A stretch of DNA of 64,000 nucleotides. It comes from Mycolicibacterium sp. P1-18 (GTDB lineage Bacteria; Actinomycetota; Actinomycetes; Mycobacteriales; Mycobacteriaceae). The notes beneath the pieces were generated by a model, which saw only the letters and a list, made by a program, of their open reading frames with translations, was not told where the DNA came from and did no database searches. Of the stretch, positions 32,432 to 41,525 are shown one piece after another. The position numbers and the translations under genes are program-made. The DNA lies in the NCBI RefSeq assembly GCF_008329535.1, contig NZ_NPKR01000001.1, positions 62,001 to 126,000 of the forward strand, written 5' to 3'. Position 1 is the stretch's first letter. Every line of letters begins with the position of its first letter.

Positions 32432-33241
32432 ATGACCCGACCCACCCGCGTAGGCGTCCAACTCTGGCCGGGTGGAGCGCCCGACTACCGCAGCTGGCGC
32501 GAAGCGGTCCTGCGCGCAGAGAACATCGGCGTCGACGTCATCTTCGGCTACGACCACTTCCACGCACCCGCCTTCGACGGCCTGGTCGACGCCGTGCCGG
32601 TGCTGTCCGAGGTGCAGCCCGACGTCGCGAACTTCGAGGGCTGGACGGCGTTGGCCTCCTGGGGCGAGATCACCTCACGCGCCGACATCGGCCTGCTGGT
32701 CACCGGCGTCGGCTACCGCAATCCCGACCTCCTCGCGGACATGGCGCGCACCGTCGACCACATCAGCGACGGCCGCCTGGTCCTGGGCCTCGGCGCCGGC
32801 TGGTACGAGAAGGACTACACCACCTACGGGTACGACTTCGGCACGGTGAAGTCGCGCTTCGACCTGTTCGACGAGAGCCTCGACCGCATCGAACGCCGGC
32901 TACGCGCGCTCAACCCGGCGCCGGTGCACGACATCCCCATCCTGATCGGCGGATCCGGGGTCAAGCGGACCCTGCCCGCCGTGGCCAAGCACGCCGACAT
33001 CTGGCACAGCTTCCTGCCCGTCGAGAAGTTCCGCCAGGCCAGCGACGTCCTCAGGGAGTTGGTCGAGGCCAACGGCCGCAAGAACTCCGACGTGGAACGC
33101 TCCTCGGTGTGGGAGGACGTCGCCGGCGCGGAGGCCTACCGCGACGCCGGCGTCACGCTGTTCACCACCGAGATCCACCCCGACGCCGACGGCTACGACT
33201 TCACGACCATCGAGCAGATGGTGAAGTGGCGCGACGGCTGA
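32432..33241 (+). CDS. LLM-class F420-dependent oxidoreductase
   Basis: A 269-residue TIM-barrel flavin/F420 enzyme of the luciferase-like monooxygenase superfamily. It shows FGYDHFHAP near the active site, ADIGLLVTGVGYRNPDLLA and the signature LVLGLGAGWYEKDYTTYGYD, followed by DIPILIGGSGVKRTLPAVAK. The ATG has AGGAG 5 nt upstream, inside a hairpin (see that entry). Mycobacteria have many such enzymes, which usually reduce or oxidise small molecules with F420. The substrate is unknown. It is monocistronic, with the membrane protein gene 72 bp downstream. Confidence 0.9.
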   Translation: MTRPTRVGVQLWPGGAPDYRSWREAVLRAENIGVDVIFGYDHFHAPAFDGLVDAVPVLSEVQPDVANFEGWTALASWGEITSRADIGLLVTGVGYRNPDLLADMARTVDHISDGRLVLGLGAGWYEKDYTTYGYDFGTVKSRFDLFDESLDRIERRLRALNPAPVHDIPILIGGSGVKRTLPAVAKHADIWHSFLPVEKFRQASDVLRELVEANGRKNSDVERSSVWEDVAGAEAYRDAGVTLFTTEIHPDADGYDFTTIEQMVKWRDG

Positions 33242-33313
33242 GATAGAGCGCCCGCCCGTCGTCAGGGAGACGTCACGGCAACCCGACAGGCGCCACGCCT
33301 AGGGTGGGTAGAC

Positions 33314-34669
33314 GTGAAGTCAGCTCGCCGCGAGATCGTTGCCGCCGTCCTGGCGGTGGTGTTGGTCGCCGCGGCGTTCACGGTCCCCCATCTGGATCTG
33401 GGGATCGTCACGCCGCTGATCAACAGCACCCCGCGACAGATCGAGATGTTCGCCCAGACGGCGCCGATCTTCGGGTGGTGGAACGCCCACGTCGGGTGGG
33501 GCACCGTGCCGGCCATCGCGATCGGACTCGCCACGGCGCTGTGGGGACCGGCGGTGGCCCAGCGTCTGCCGTGGCGGGCGGTGCCCTGGGTGACCTGGGC
33601 GACGTCGTGCGCGTGGGCGTTCTCGCTGGCCATGGTCGACGGCTGGGCTCGCGGGTTCGCCCGCCGCCTGGAGACCACCAACGAGTACCTGCGTCAGGTG
33701 CCGTCGGTCACCGACATCCCGTACGCGCTGCGGTCGTTCTCGTCGAGAATCCTCGACTTCCAACCCGATTCGTGGATCACCCACGTCTCCGGCCACCCGC
33801 CCGGCGCGCTGCTGACGTTCGTGTGGCTAGACCGCATCGGGCTGAGCGGCGGCGCGTGGGCCGGGCTGCTGTGCCTGCTCGTGGGCTCCAGCGCCGCCGC
33901 GGCGATCGTGCTGACGGTGCGGACCCTCTCCGGCGACGACCTCGCCCGCCGGGCGGCGCCGTTCGTCGCGGTGGCTCCCACGGCGATTTGGATCGCGGTG
34001 TCGGCCGACGGCTACTTCGCCGGGGTCGCGGCGTGGGGCCTGGCGCTGCTGGCGCTCGCGGTCCGCGGCACCACGCGGCTGTCGCTCCTGGCCGGGGCCG
34101 GGGCGGGTCTGCTGCTGGGCTGGGGCATCTTCCTCAACTACGGGCTCGGCCTGATCGCCCTGCCCGCGGTCGCCGTGCTGATCGCCGCCAGGGACGTCCG
34201 CTCCGCACTGCGCGGCCTCGTCCCGGCGGTGGTGGCCGCGTTGGCGGTCGTGGGCGTGTTCGCGCTGGCGGGGTTCTGGTGGTTCGACGGTTACGTCCTG
34301 GTGCAGCAACGCTATTGGCAGGGCATCGCGATGAACCGGCCGTTCCAGTACTGGGCGTGGGCCAACTTCGCGTCGGTGGTGTGCGCCGTCGGTCTCGGCA
34401 CCGTGGCCGGGGTGTCGCGCGCGTTCGACCGTCAGCTGATCAGGAAGCGGAACGGACTGAACCTGCTGGTTCTCGGCGCCCTGCTGGCCATCGTCCTTGC
34501 CGACCTGAGCATGCTCAGCAAGGCCGAGGTCGAACGAATCTGGTTGCCCTACACCGTCTGGCTGACCGCCGCGGGGGCACTGCTACCGGCCCGCTCACAC
34601 CGGTGGTGGCTGGGTGCCAACGTGATTGGCGCCCTGGTGCTCAACCACGTCATCCTGACCAACTGGTAA
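33314..34669 (+). CDS. Polytopic membrane protein (Rv0541c-like)
   Basis: A 451-residue integral membrane protein with about ten hydrophobic segments, for example VAAVLAVVLVAAAFTV near the N-terminus and LLLGWGIFLNYGLGLIALPA in the middle. Its length, features such as HVSGHPPGALLTFVWLDRIG, and its position next to the DPM1-like unit match the M. tuberculosis gene Rv0541c. The layout is reminiscent of GT-C transferases using polyprenyl-phosphate sugars, and the neighbouring genes could supply such a donor, but no catalytic pair is certain. The start is GTG. A strong hairpin follows the stop. Confidence 0.85.
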   Translation: MKSARREIVAAVLAVVLVAAAFTVPHLDLGIVTPLINSTPRQIEMFAQTAPIFGWWNAHVGWGTVPAIAIGLATALWGPAVAQRLPWRAVPWVTWATSCAWAFSLAMVDGWARGFARRLETTNEYLRQVPSVTDIPYALRSFSSRILDFQPDSWITHVSGHPPGALLTFVWLDRIGLSGGAWAGLLCLLVGSSAAAAIVLTVRTLSGDDLARRAAPFVAVAPTAIWIAVSADGYFAGVAAWGLALLALAVRGTTRLSLLAGAGAGLLLGWGIFLNYGLGLIALPAVAVLIAARDVRSALRGLVPAVVAALAVVGVFALAGFWWFDGYVLVQQRYWQGIAMNRPFQYWAWANFASVVCAVGLGTVAGVSRAFDRQLIRKRNGLNLLVLGALLAIVLADLSMLSKAEVERIWLPYTVWLTAAGALLPARSHRWWLGANVIGALVLNHVILTNW

Positions 34670-34681
34670 CCGGACCCGCGC

Positions 34682-34739
34682 CGAGCGTGCGCAGTCTCCG
34701 ATCTCACCGCGGCGTGTCGGCCGCAGACACGCACGCTCG
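34682..34739. terminator. Large bidirectional hairpin between convergent genes
   Basis: CGAGCGTGCG (34682-34691) pairs perfectly with CGCACGCTCG (34730-34739). Inside, GTCT pairs with AGAC and GCGGC with GCCGC, giving a long stem. It lies between the convergent ends of the membrane protein and methyltransferase genes. Confidence 0.65.
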
Positions 34740-34766
34740 CGGGAAGGGGGGAGGCCTGGGGAGGGG

Positions 34767-35399
34767 CTAGGCAGCGGTGAGGCTGGCCAGCACCCGTTGG
34801 CCGATCGGCAGGACCTCCTTGACCACCAGCCCGACCTCCTCGGCCAGGCGCATGGCGCAGTCCACGCCCACCGATGCCCAGGGGAACCACGGCCCGACGG
34901 TGGTGGCCGACTCGAGCCGGACCCAGCGGGAGTGCACACCGCTGATGTTGGGGTCGAATTCGGCGACGCACCGTCCCCCGGTGCGCATCAACTCACCGGC
35001 CCGGCGCAGCACCCGCGTCGGATCGCCGCCGAGTCCCACGTTGCCGTCGGCCAGCAGGACCGTCCCCCACCGGCCCATGCCGGGCAGCCGGTCGAAGACG
35101 TCGCGCCGCAAGGCGGGAGCCCCGCTGCGCCGCGCCAACTCGACGGCGGTCTGCGACTGGTCGACGCCCAGCGCCGGAATGCCGAGCTTGGTCAGGTGGG
35201 CGACGAAACGCCCTGGCCCGCAACCCAAGTCGATCGTCGGCCCGTCGCACATGTCGAGCACCGCCGCGTCGAAGGCCTTGTCGAGGCGTTTGCCGCCGGG
35301 CAGCCAGCTGTGCACGGGCAGGCCTTGAATGCTGCCGTCGTCGTGGCGAATCCAACATCGCTCGCCCGTCAGCGCCTCGTCATACAGGTTACCCAGCAC
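34767..35399 (-). CDS. SAM-dependent methyltransferase
   Basis: A 210-residue class I methyltransferase. Motif I is TIDLGCGPGRFVAHL (SAM-binding GxGxG), followed by ALGVDQSQTAVELAR (acidic loop contacting ribose) and VLLADGNVGLGGDP. The start overlaps the end of the DUF2064 gene by 11 bp, and a strong SD (GGAGGTGGG) precedes the GTG, so the three genes 36749-34767 form one operon with the DPM1-like transferase. It may methylate a sugar or lipid made by that operon. The substrate is unproven. Confidence 0.87.
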   Translation of the reverse strand: MLGNLYDEALTGERCWIRHDDGSIQGLPVHSWLPGGKRLDKAFDAAVLDMCDGPTIDLGCGPGRFVAHLTKLGIPALGVDQSQTAVELARRSGAPALRRDVFDRLPGMGRWGTVLLADGNVGLGGDPTRVLRRAGELMRTGGRCVAEFDPNISGVHSRWVRLESATTVGPWFPWASVGVDCAMRLAEEVGLVVKEVLPIGQRVLASLTAA

Positions 35400-36075
35400 G
35401 TCCCACCTCCACAGCCAGGGTCACCCGACTGAATCGACTGTCCGGCGGGCAGGCCCGGCGGACTTCTTCGACGTCGTCGACGGTGTCGACGTCTGCCAAC
35501 TCGGAAACCAATCCCACGGTCAGCCCTGTGTCCCGAAGGGCGGCAAGCGTTACGGCGCCGGTCTCCGAGGTCGACATCGGGACGTCCCGCAGACACTCGG
35601 CGCTGCGCGGATCGGTGATGCCCAGCACCCACCAACCGCCGTCGCGCGCCATGCCCAGCACCGCGTCGTCCGACAGCAGCGCGGCGCCACATTCGGCGAG
35701 CAGCCCGGCGCTCACCTGCGGAGTGTCCATCCCGATCTGCAGCACGGGCAGGCCGCCGGCCGCAACGGACGCGTCGGCGTGCGCGTTGGCGAGGCGGTCG
35801 GCGAACTCGTCGCCGCGCTGCTCGACGACCGTGAAATCGGCGAGTCTGGCGCGGATCTCGGCGGCATGACTCGCCGCGGCCAGATCGCCGGTCATCGCCA
35901 CGATGCGGGCGGCGACGGGCGCGTTCGCCACGCTGTCCAGGGTGTCCAGCAGGGCGGCGGCCGCGACGTCGGCGGCTGCGGCGAAGCCGAGTGTGGCGGC
36001 CAACCGGGTCTTGGCCAACCCGGGCACCGGCGCCTTGGCGACCACGAGTACCGCCACGGGCAGATCCGCCGTCAC
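35389..36075 (-). CDS. DUF2064 / TIGR04282-type glycosyltransferase-like protein (Rv0540-like)
   Basis: A 228-residue GT-A-like protein. It has VLVVAKAPVPGLAKTRLAAT (the nucleotide-sugar pyrophosphorylase-like loop of DUF2064), QIGMDTPQVSAGLLAECGAA and GMARDGGWWVLGITDP. The GTG start overlaps the stop of the upstream GT2 gene by 4 bp (GTGA at 36072-36075). The gene pair matches Rv0539-Rv0540 of M. tuberculosis. Proteins of this family are thought to act in glycan synthesis, but no activity is established. It is in a three-gene operon with a GT2 and a methyltransferase. Confidence 0.87.
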   Translation of the reverse strand: MTADLPVAVLVVAKAPVPGLAKTRLAATLGFAAAADVAAAALLDTLDSVANAPVAARIVAMTGDLAAASHAAEIRARLADFTVVEQRGDEFADRLANAHADASVAAGGLPVLQIGMDTPQVSAGLLAECGAALLSDDAVLGMARDGGWWVLGITDPRSAECLRDVPMSTSETGAVTLAALRDTGLTVGLVSELADVDTVDDVEEVRRACPPDSRFSRVTLAVEVGRAG

Positions 36076-36749
36076 GAAATCACTCGCCAAAAGTCCAGGA
36101 TCGCAAAGAAACTCCCACGCACCGACCCACTGACCTTCGACTTCCCCCCGGTGCGTGACCCGTAGGCGACGTCCCGCTCGGCAACCACCCAGCCCGCGGC
36201 GGCTGCCCGGACCAATAGTTCCAGCGGGTACCCCGATCTGCGGTCTTCCACACCCAGGCCGACGACGGCGTCGCGACGCGCGACCCGCATCGGCGCGATG
36301 TCGTGCACCGCGATGCCGTGCCGGCGACGCAACCGCCAGCACACCACCTGCGTGCCGAGGCGGGCATGCCACGGCCAACCCACGCCGGGCAGCGGACGGC
36401 GGCGACCGACGGCCATGTCGGCGCCCCGGTCGAGGTCCTCGACGAGTGTGGGCAGTTCCCGCGGATCCAGCGACCCGTCGCCGTCGATCACCGCGACGAT
36501 CGGCGTGGACGCCGCGACGATTCCCGCGTGCACGGCCGCGCCGTACCCGGGCACCGACTCCTCGACGACCGTGGCTCCGTGGCGGCGCGCCACCTCGGCC
36601 GTGCCGTCGGTGCTGTTGTTGTCGACCACCAGGGCTCGGTAGCCGTCGGGGATCAGCGCGAGCACGCCCGGCAGCGATTCCGCCTCGTTGAGGCACGGCA
36701 TCACCACCGTGACGCGGGAAGGGTTCACGGGCGTCAGATTAACCATCAT
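36072..36749 (-). CDS. Family 2 glycosyltransferase, polyprenyl-phosphate sugar synthase type (Rv0539-like)
   Basis: A 225-residue GT-A enzyme. It has VTVVMPCLNEAESLPGVLAL, LVVDNNSTDGTAEVARRHGA, GYGAAVHAG and VIDGDGSLDPRELP (DxD). This is the layout of dolichyl/polyprenyl-phosphate mannose or glucose synthases without a C-terminal membrane anchor. It would charge a polyprenyl phosphate lipid with a sugar at the membrane. Two adjacent ATGs (36749, 36746) are possible starts. It is first in the operon with the DUF2064 and methyltransferase genes, and divergent from the two-component system across 82 bp. Confidence 0.88.
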   Translation of the reverse strand: MMVNLTPVNPSRVTVVMPCLNEAESLPGVLALIPDGYRALVVDNNSTDGTAEVARRHGATVVEESVPGYGAAVHAGIVAASTPIVAVIDGDGSLDPRELPTLVEDLDRGADMAVGRRRPLPGVGWPWHARLGTQVVCWRLRRRHGIAVHDIAPMRVARRDAVVGLGVEDRRSGYPLELLVRAAAAGWVVAERDVAYGSRTGGKSKVSGSVRGSFFAILDFWRVIS

Positions 36750-36831
36750 CCCTGTCAGCACGCGCGCCCAACGCTAACGAATCCATGACGTCGGCCCAGG
36801 TACGGCGTTTGCGCGACTACTCTGAAACGTT

Positions 36832-37521
36832 GTGACCCGAGTTCTGATCGCCGACGACGACAACGTCGTGCGCGACGTCGTGCGCCGATACCTCGAGCGC
36901 GACGGGTTGGACGTCCTGGTCGCCCGCGACGGAAATCAAGCCCTGCGCATGCTGGGATCCGAGCAGATCGACGTCGCCGTCCTGGACGTGATGATGCCGG
37001 GACCGGACGGCCTGGCCCTGTGCCGCGTGCTCCGCGAACGCGGCGGCTACGCGGTCCCGGTGATCCTGCTGACCGCCCTGGGCGAGGAAGACGACCGCAT
37101 CGCCGGGCTCGAGGCGGGCGCCGACGACTACCTCGTCAAGCCGTTCAGCCCCCGCGAACTGGCGCTGCGGGTGCGGTCGGTGCTGCGCCGCGCGCCGGCC
37201 GCGCCGGGCACGCAACCGGTCGTCATCACCGTGGGCGACATGACGGTCTCCGCGGCCGCCCGCTCGGTGACCGTCAACGGTCAGCCGGTCAGCCTCACCA
37301 ATCGCGAATTCGACCTCCTGCTGTTCTTCCTCACCCACTCCGGCACCGTGTTCACCCGCGAAGAGCTGCTGAAGCTGGTGTGGCAGTGGGACTTCGGCGA
37401 TCTCTCCACCGTCACCGTGCACGTCAAGCGGCTGCGCTCCAAGCTGGGCGACGAGCACCGGGTGCAGACGGTCTGGGGTCGCGGCTACATGTGGAGCGAG
37501 GAGCGGTATGCCGTCAACTGA
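36832..37521 (+). CDS. OmpR-family response regulator
   Basis: A 229-residue regulator. The receiver domain (about 1-120) has the acidic pair DDD (8-10), phospho-acceptor D52 in AVLDVMMPGPDG, and the Lys in YLVKPFSP. The C-terminal winged helix (about 128-225) has LTNREFDLLLFFLTH, FTREELLKLVWQW and TVTVHVKRLRSKLGDE, ending with the usual VWGRGYMW. The GTG start at 36832 is supported by alignment with the receiver N-terminus. It overlaps the kinase gene by 14 bp, so the two form one cognate system. The target genes are not evident. Confidence 0.92.
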   Translation: MTRVLIADDDNVVRDVVRRYLERDGLDVLVARDGNQALRMLGSEQIDVAVLDVMMPGPDGLALCRVLRERGGYAVPVILLTALGEEDDRIAGLEAGADDYLVKPFSPRELALRVRSVLRRAPAAPGTQPVVITVGDMTVSAAARSVTVNGQPVSLTNREFDLLLFFLTHSGTVFTREELLKLVWQWDFGDLSTVTVHVKRLRSKLGDEHRVQTVWGRGYMWSEERYAVN

Positions 37522-38533
37522 CCTCTGGGAGATCGTCGGCTTCGCGCTGGCGTGCTCGGTACCGGTGGTGGTGGCAGGCGCGATCCTCATTCGGCTGGCG
37601 CGGTCGTGGTCGCTGACGCTCAGCATGGTGGTGCTGGTGCTGATCCCGACTGTCGCCACGTTCACCGGCGTCTTCGGGGCCAGCGGCTTCATGCTGTCAC
37701 CGCGGTACGAGGGCATCGCCGTCGTGCTGGTCATCGTGTCGGTGGTGACGATCCCCGCGGCCATCATGCTGGCCCGGTTCCAGGCCCGGCGCACCGTCTG
37801 GGAGCAGCAGATCCGCGAGGCCGACGAGACCGCCGAACAGTCGCGCCGCCAACTCGTCGCCTTCGTCAGCCACGATCTGCGCACGCCGCTGGCCGGCATC
37901 CGTGCCGTCGCCGAGGCCATCGCCGACGGCGTGGTCGAGGACGACGAGGTTCGCGTGCACGCCAAGCACATCGAACACGAGACCATCCGGCTCTCCGAGA
38001 TGGTGGACGACCTGTTCGAGATGTCGAAAATCAACGCCGGCGCCGTGCAACCCGCCTACGACAAGGTCTCCCTCGACGAGGTCGTCGACGACGTGGTCTC
38101 CGCGCACCGCATCGCCGCCGAGCGCGCAGGGGTCGCGCTGCGCGCCACGGTGCCCGCGACGCCCGTCGGGGTGATCGGCAGCGACCGCGCGCTGGTGCGG
38201 GTGCTGTCCAACCTCGTCGCCAACGCCATCGCCCACACCCCCGAGGGCGGCAGCGTCGAACTCGCCATCGGCTCCGACGGCGAGGGCGCCTGGGCCAGGG
38301 TCGACGACACCGGCGTCGGCATCAACGAGGACGACCTGGCACGCGTGTTCGACGTCGCCTACCGAGGGTCCAACGGCCGGGTGCCGCGCGAGGATTCGTC
38401 CCTGCCAAGCGGATCCGGGCTGGGGCTCGCGATCGCCGCCGGCCTGGTGCACGCCCACCACGGCACGGTGTCGGCCTACAACCTGGAGAACGGCGCCCGC
38501 TTCGAGGTCCGGCTGCCGCTCGCCGGCGAATGA
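37508..38533 (+). CDS. Sensor histidine kinase
   Basis: A 341-residue kinase. Three N-terminal hydrophobic segments (about residues 6-95) leave little room for an extracellular sensor, suggesting membrane-linked sensing. The dimerisation domain has the phosphorylated His in LVAFVSHDLRTPLAGIR (H122). The ATPase domain has the N box VLSNLVANAIAHTPE, G1 VDDTGVGIN and G2 GSGLGLAIAAGLVHAHHG. All catalytic motifs are intact. It overlaps the response regulator gene by 14 bp. The signal is unknown. Confidence 0.92.
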   Translation: MPSTDLWEIVGFALACSVPVVVAGAILIRLARSWSLTLSMVVLVLIPTVATFTGVFGASGFMLSPRYEGIAVVLVIVSVVTIPAAIMLARFQARRTVWEQQIREADETAEQSRRQLVAFVSHDLRTPLAGIRAVAEAIADGVVEDDEVRVHAKHIEHETIRLSEMVDDLFEMSKINAGAVQPAYDKVSLDEVVDDVVSAHRIAAERAGVALRATVPATPVGVIGSDRALVRVLSNLVANAIAHTPEGGSVELAIGSDGEGAWARVDDTGVGINEDDLARVFDVAYRGSNGRVPREDSSLPSGSGLGLAIAAGLVHAHHGTVSAYNLENGARFEVRLPLAGE

Positions 38534-38536
38534 CCG

Positions 38537-39664
38537 TTACTCGGGGACGGAATCGCTCAGCCGTTGCGCGGCAACGAGATAGTCCTCGATGAACTCCAGC
38601 ACCACGTCGCGCGCCGGCTTCACCTTGTTCATCAGCCCCACGCCCTGGCCCACGAAGTAGGTCGCCAGCTCCTGCGCGCCGGGATGGCCACCGGCGGCCA
38701 GCTTGTCGATGCGCCGCAGGGTCGGTTCCACCAGCATCGACTGCAGGGGCAGCGGCAACGGCTTCTGCCCACCGGGATTCGGCGCCCACGCGTCGGTCCA
38801 CCCCGACACCAGCTGCCGTGACGGCTTGCCCGTGCGCCCCGCCGAGCGGATGGTGTCGCGCGAGGACGCCGAGAGCATCTTGTCCCGGGTGTGCGGCGCG
38901 GTCTCGGCCTCCTCGGTGGTCAGCCAGACCGAGCCGGTCCAGGCCCCGGCGGCGCCCATCGCCACGCACGCCGCCATCTGCCGACCGGTGACGATGCCGC
39001 CGGCGGCAAGCACCGGAGTGTCGCTGCCGACCTCGGCGAGGGCGTCGAGCACCTCGGGCACCAGCACCAGCGTCGACACCTCACCGCAGTGCCCGCCCGC
39101 CTCGGTGCCCTGGGCGACGATCAGGTCGACCCCGGCGGCCACCTGCTTGAGGGCGTGCTCGCGGGCGCCCACCAGTGCGGCCACCGGAACGCCCGAGGAC
39201 CGACCGGCTTCGATCATGTATGGCGGCGGTACGCCCAGCGCGTTGGCCATCAGCTTGATCGGGTGCCGCAGCGCCACCTCGAGCAACGCCTCGCCGGTGT
39301 CGCCGGACAGGCCGGTGCCGCCGACGCGGCGCTTCTGGTCGCTGGGAATGTCATGAGAGGCAAGCAATTCGGTGACGAAGGCGTGGTACTCCGCCGGGAT
39401 GCGGTCCACCAGGGCGCCCGCGTCGAGCTTCTCGCCCTTGCCCTCGAACTTGGCGGGCACGATGATGTCCACGCCGTACGGCTTGCCGCGGACCTGCTCG
39501 TCGATCCAGGCCAGTTCCCGATCCAGCGCCTCCGGGGTGAAGGCGGTGCCGCCGAGCACCCCGAGGCCGCCGGCGTTGGTGACCGCGGCGACCACGTCGC
39601 GGCAATGACTGAAGGCGAACAGCGGGAAGTCGATGCCGTACTGGTCGCAAATCGAGGTCTTCAC
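38537..39664 (-). CDS. Nitronate monooxygenase / NPD-like FMN enzyme
   Basis: A 375-residue FMN-binding TIM barrel of the 2-nitropropane dioxygenase family. It has an N-terminal CDQYGIDFPLFAFSHCRDVV, the glycine-rich NAGGLGVLGGT, the AQGTEAGGHCGEVST segment that contacts FMN near the catalytic His, and VLAAGGIVTGRQMAACVAMG, a classical phosphate-binding loop. Members oxidise nitronates or act as NAD(P)H:quinone reductases. It is convergent with the histidine kinase gene, 3 bp apart, and is transcribed alone. The true substrate is unknown. Confidence 0.9.
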   Translation of the reverse strand: MKTSICDQYGIDFPLFAFSHCRDVVAAVTNAGGLGVLGGTAFTPEALDRELAWIDEQVRGKPYGVDIIVPAKFEGKGEKLDAGALVDRIPAEYHAFVTELLASHDIPSDQKRRVGGTGLSGDTGEALLEVALRHPIKLMANALGVPPPYMIEAGRSSGVPVAALVGAREHALKQVAAGVDLIVAQGTEAGGHCGEVSTLVLVPEVLDALAEVGSDTPVLAAGGIVTGRQMAACVAMGAAGAWTGSVWLTTEEAETAPHTRDKMLSASSRDTIRSAGRTGKPSRQLVSGWTDAWAPNPGGQKPLPLPLQSMLVEPTLRRIDKLAAGGHPGAQELATYFVGQGVGLMNKVKPARDVVLEFIEDYLVAAQRLSDSVPE

Positions 39665-39702
39665 CCGACCAGTATCACTTGACGCGTGTCAAAGACCAAC
39701 GA

Positions 39703-40734
39703 TCAGCCGCGCAGCGGCTCGAAGGCGAACTCGCGCAGTCCGTCGGCCGGGTCGACCGCTGCACGGAATCCGAGCACCTCGGCCGCCGCGGCCGGGTCGG
39801 CCACGATGTGCCGGACGTCGCCGCTGCGGTACTGACCGGTGACCACCGGCGGCTGACCACCGCGGGCGTCGCAGATCTTGGTGGCCACGTCCATGATGGC
39901 GATCGGCCGGCCCGAGCACACGTTGAACGCCGAGAATCCGCCGGTGTCCGCCTCCACCGCCGCGGCGTTGACCGCCGCGACGTCGGTGACGTGGACGAAG
40001 TCCCGCATCTGGCCGCCGTCCTCGTAAACCCTTGGCGGCTCGCCCCTTTCGATGGCCGACCGGAAGATGGCCGCCACGCCCGAATACGGGGTGTCGCGCG
40101 GCATCATCGGACCGTAGACGTTGTGATAGCGCAGGGCGACGACGGAGCCGCCCGTCGCCTCCGCCCATGCCAGCGCATAGTGCTCCTGCGCGGTCTTGCT
40201 GGCCGCATACAGACTGCGCGGCCGTAGGGGCGCGTCCTCCCCCACCAGGCGCCAGCGCAGCTCCTCGCCGCCGATCGGGCAGCGGTGCTCGAAGACGCCG
40301 GCGTCCAGGTCCGCCGCCACGCGAGGCAATGGGTCGACCGGGCCGTGCACCGGACAGTCGTAGCCGCCCTGCCCGTAGACCACCATCGACGACGCCAGCA
40401 CCAGCCGTTGGCACCCCGCGGCGAACATCTCCGCGAGCAGGACCGTCGTCCCATAGTCGTTGTGGCTGCCGTAGTTCGGCGCGTCAGACGCGTCGACGCC
40501 CGCACCGACCACGGCCGCCTGATGGCACACCACGTCGACCCCCGGCAGCAGCGCGGCGATGCCCGACGCGTCGCGGACGTCGACCTGCAGCACGCCCTCG
40601 GGCGGCGTGGTGGCGTCTCCGTGCGCGGCGGACAGCATCGCGTCGACGGCGACGACCTCGTGGCCACCGGACCTCAGCGCGGTGCACACCTGCGAGCCAA
40701 TGAATCCCGCGGCGCCGGTGACGAGGACTCTCAC
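39703..40734 (-). CDS. NAD-dependent sugar epimerase (GalE3/Rv0536-like)
   Basis: A 343-residue extended SDR. It has RVLVTGAAGFIGSQVCTAL, VCHQAAVVGAGVDASD, the catalytic Ser region VLASSMVVYGQG, SLYAASKTAQEHYAL (YxxxK) and VALRYHNVYGPMM. The order mtnP-epimerase matches Rv0535-Rv0536 (galE3). The GTG start overlaps the mtnP stop by 4 bp (GTGA at 40731-40734), so the two are co-translated. It probably epimerises a nucleotide sugar for cell-wall polymers; the substrate is not defined by sequence. Confidence 0.88.
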   Translation of the reverse strand: MRVLVTGAAGFIGSQVCTALRSGGHEVVAVDAMLSAAHGDATTPPEGVLQVDVRDASGIAALLPGVDVVCHQAAVVGAGVDASDAPNYGSHNDYGTTVLLAEMFAAGCQRLVLASSMVVYGQGGYDCPVHGPVDPLPRVAADLDAGVFEHRCPIGGEELRWRLVGEDAPLRPRSLYAASKTAQEHYALAWAEATGGSVVALRYHNVYGPMMPRDTPYSGVAAIFRSAIERGEPPRVYEDGGQMRDFVHVTDVAAVNAAAVEADTGGFSAFNVCSGRPIAIMDVATKICDARGGQPPVVTGQYRSGDVRHIVADPAAAAEVLGFRAAVDPADGLREFAFEPLRG

Positions 40735-41525
40735 GGCAGCTCGAACGGCAGGGTGACGCCCGCGTGCGGACTGCAGTGGGTGCAGGTGCGGTCTTGGGCC
40801 ACGCTGCCGATGGCTTCGTGCACGAGCTTCTTGAACGGCACCAGGTTCTTCTCGAACTCGGCGAACACGTCGACGGCGGTCACCCCGGCTCCCGACTCGA
40901 TGCCCGCGTCCAGGTCGGTCACCAACGCGATTGCGGCATAACACATCTCGAGCTCGCGGGCCAGCACCGCCTCCGGGTAGCCGGTCATGTTCACCAGCGT
41001 GAAGCCCTGCGACGCGAACCACCGACTCTCGGCGCGCGTCGAGAACCGCGGACCCTGGATCACCACCATCGTGCCGCCGTCGACCACGCCGGGCAGTTCG
41101 GCGGCGTTGGCGCGCAGCGTCGGACAGTACGGATCGGCGAATCCCACGTGGATGCCGCCCGTGTCGAAGTACGTGTCGGCGCGGGCACTGGTGCGGTCGA
41201 CCAGCTGATCGGGCACCACCATCGAGCCGGGACCCAGGTCCGTGGTCAAGCTGCCCACCGCGCAGGGCGCGAAGATCCGCCGCACGCCGAGCGCACGCAA
41301 CGCCCACATGTTCGCGCGGTACGGCACGGTGTGCGGGGAGAACTCGTGGTTGGCGCCGTGGCGCGGCAGGAACGCGACCTCGTGGCTTCCGACGGTGCCG
41401 ACGGTGATGGCGCCACTCGGCGGTCCGTACGGGGTGTCGACGCTGATGCTGCGGGCATCCGGGCCGAAGAACGAATAGAAGCCACTGCCACCGATCACTG
41501 CGAGCATGGGTCCATTGTCGGCCAT
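40731..41525 (-). CDS. mtnP: S-methyl-5'-thioadenosine phosphorylase
   Basis: A 264-residue nucleoside phosphorylase of the MTAP type (Rv0535 in M. tuberculosis, same length). It has VIGGSGFYSFFGPDARSISV with the phosphate loop, FLPRHGANHEFSPHTVPYRA, GPRFSTRAESRWFASQGF and NMTGYPEAVLARELEMCYAA, the MTAP signature. The enzyme splits methylthioadenosine from polyamine and methionine metabolism into adenine and methylthioribose 1-phosphate. The ATG at 41525 gives the M. tuberculosis length; an ATG at 41507 is an alternative. It is divergent from the Emb-like gene. Confidence 0.92.
   Translation of the reverse strand: MADNGPMLAVIGGSGFYSFFGPDARSISVDTPYGPPSGAITVGTVGSHEVAFLPRHGANHEFSPHTVPYRANMWALRALGVRRIFAPCAVGSLTTDLGPGSMVVPDQLVDRTSARADTYFDTGGIHVGFADPYCPTLRANAAELPGVVDGGTMVVIQGPRFSTRAESRWFASQGFTLVNMTGYPEAVLARELEMCYAAIALVTDLDAGIESGAGVTAVDVFAEFEKNLVPFKKLVHEAIGSVAQDRTCTHCSPHAGVTLPFELP

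Noticed and set aside
33306..33311. GGGTAG just before the GTG of the large membrane protein gene
   Set aside because: Only 2 bp from the start codon, so transcription would begin inside the gene.
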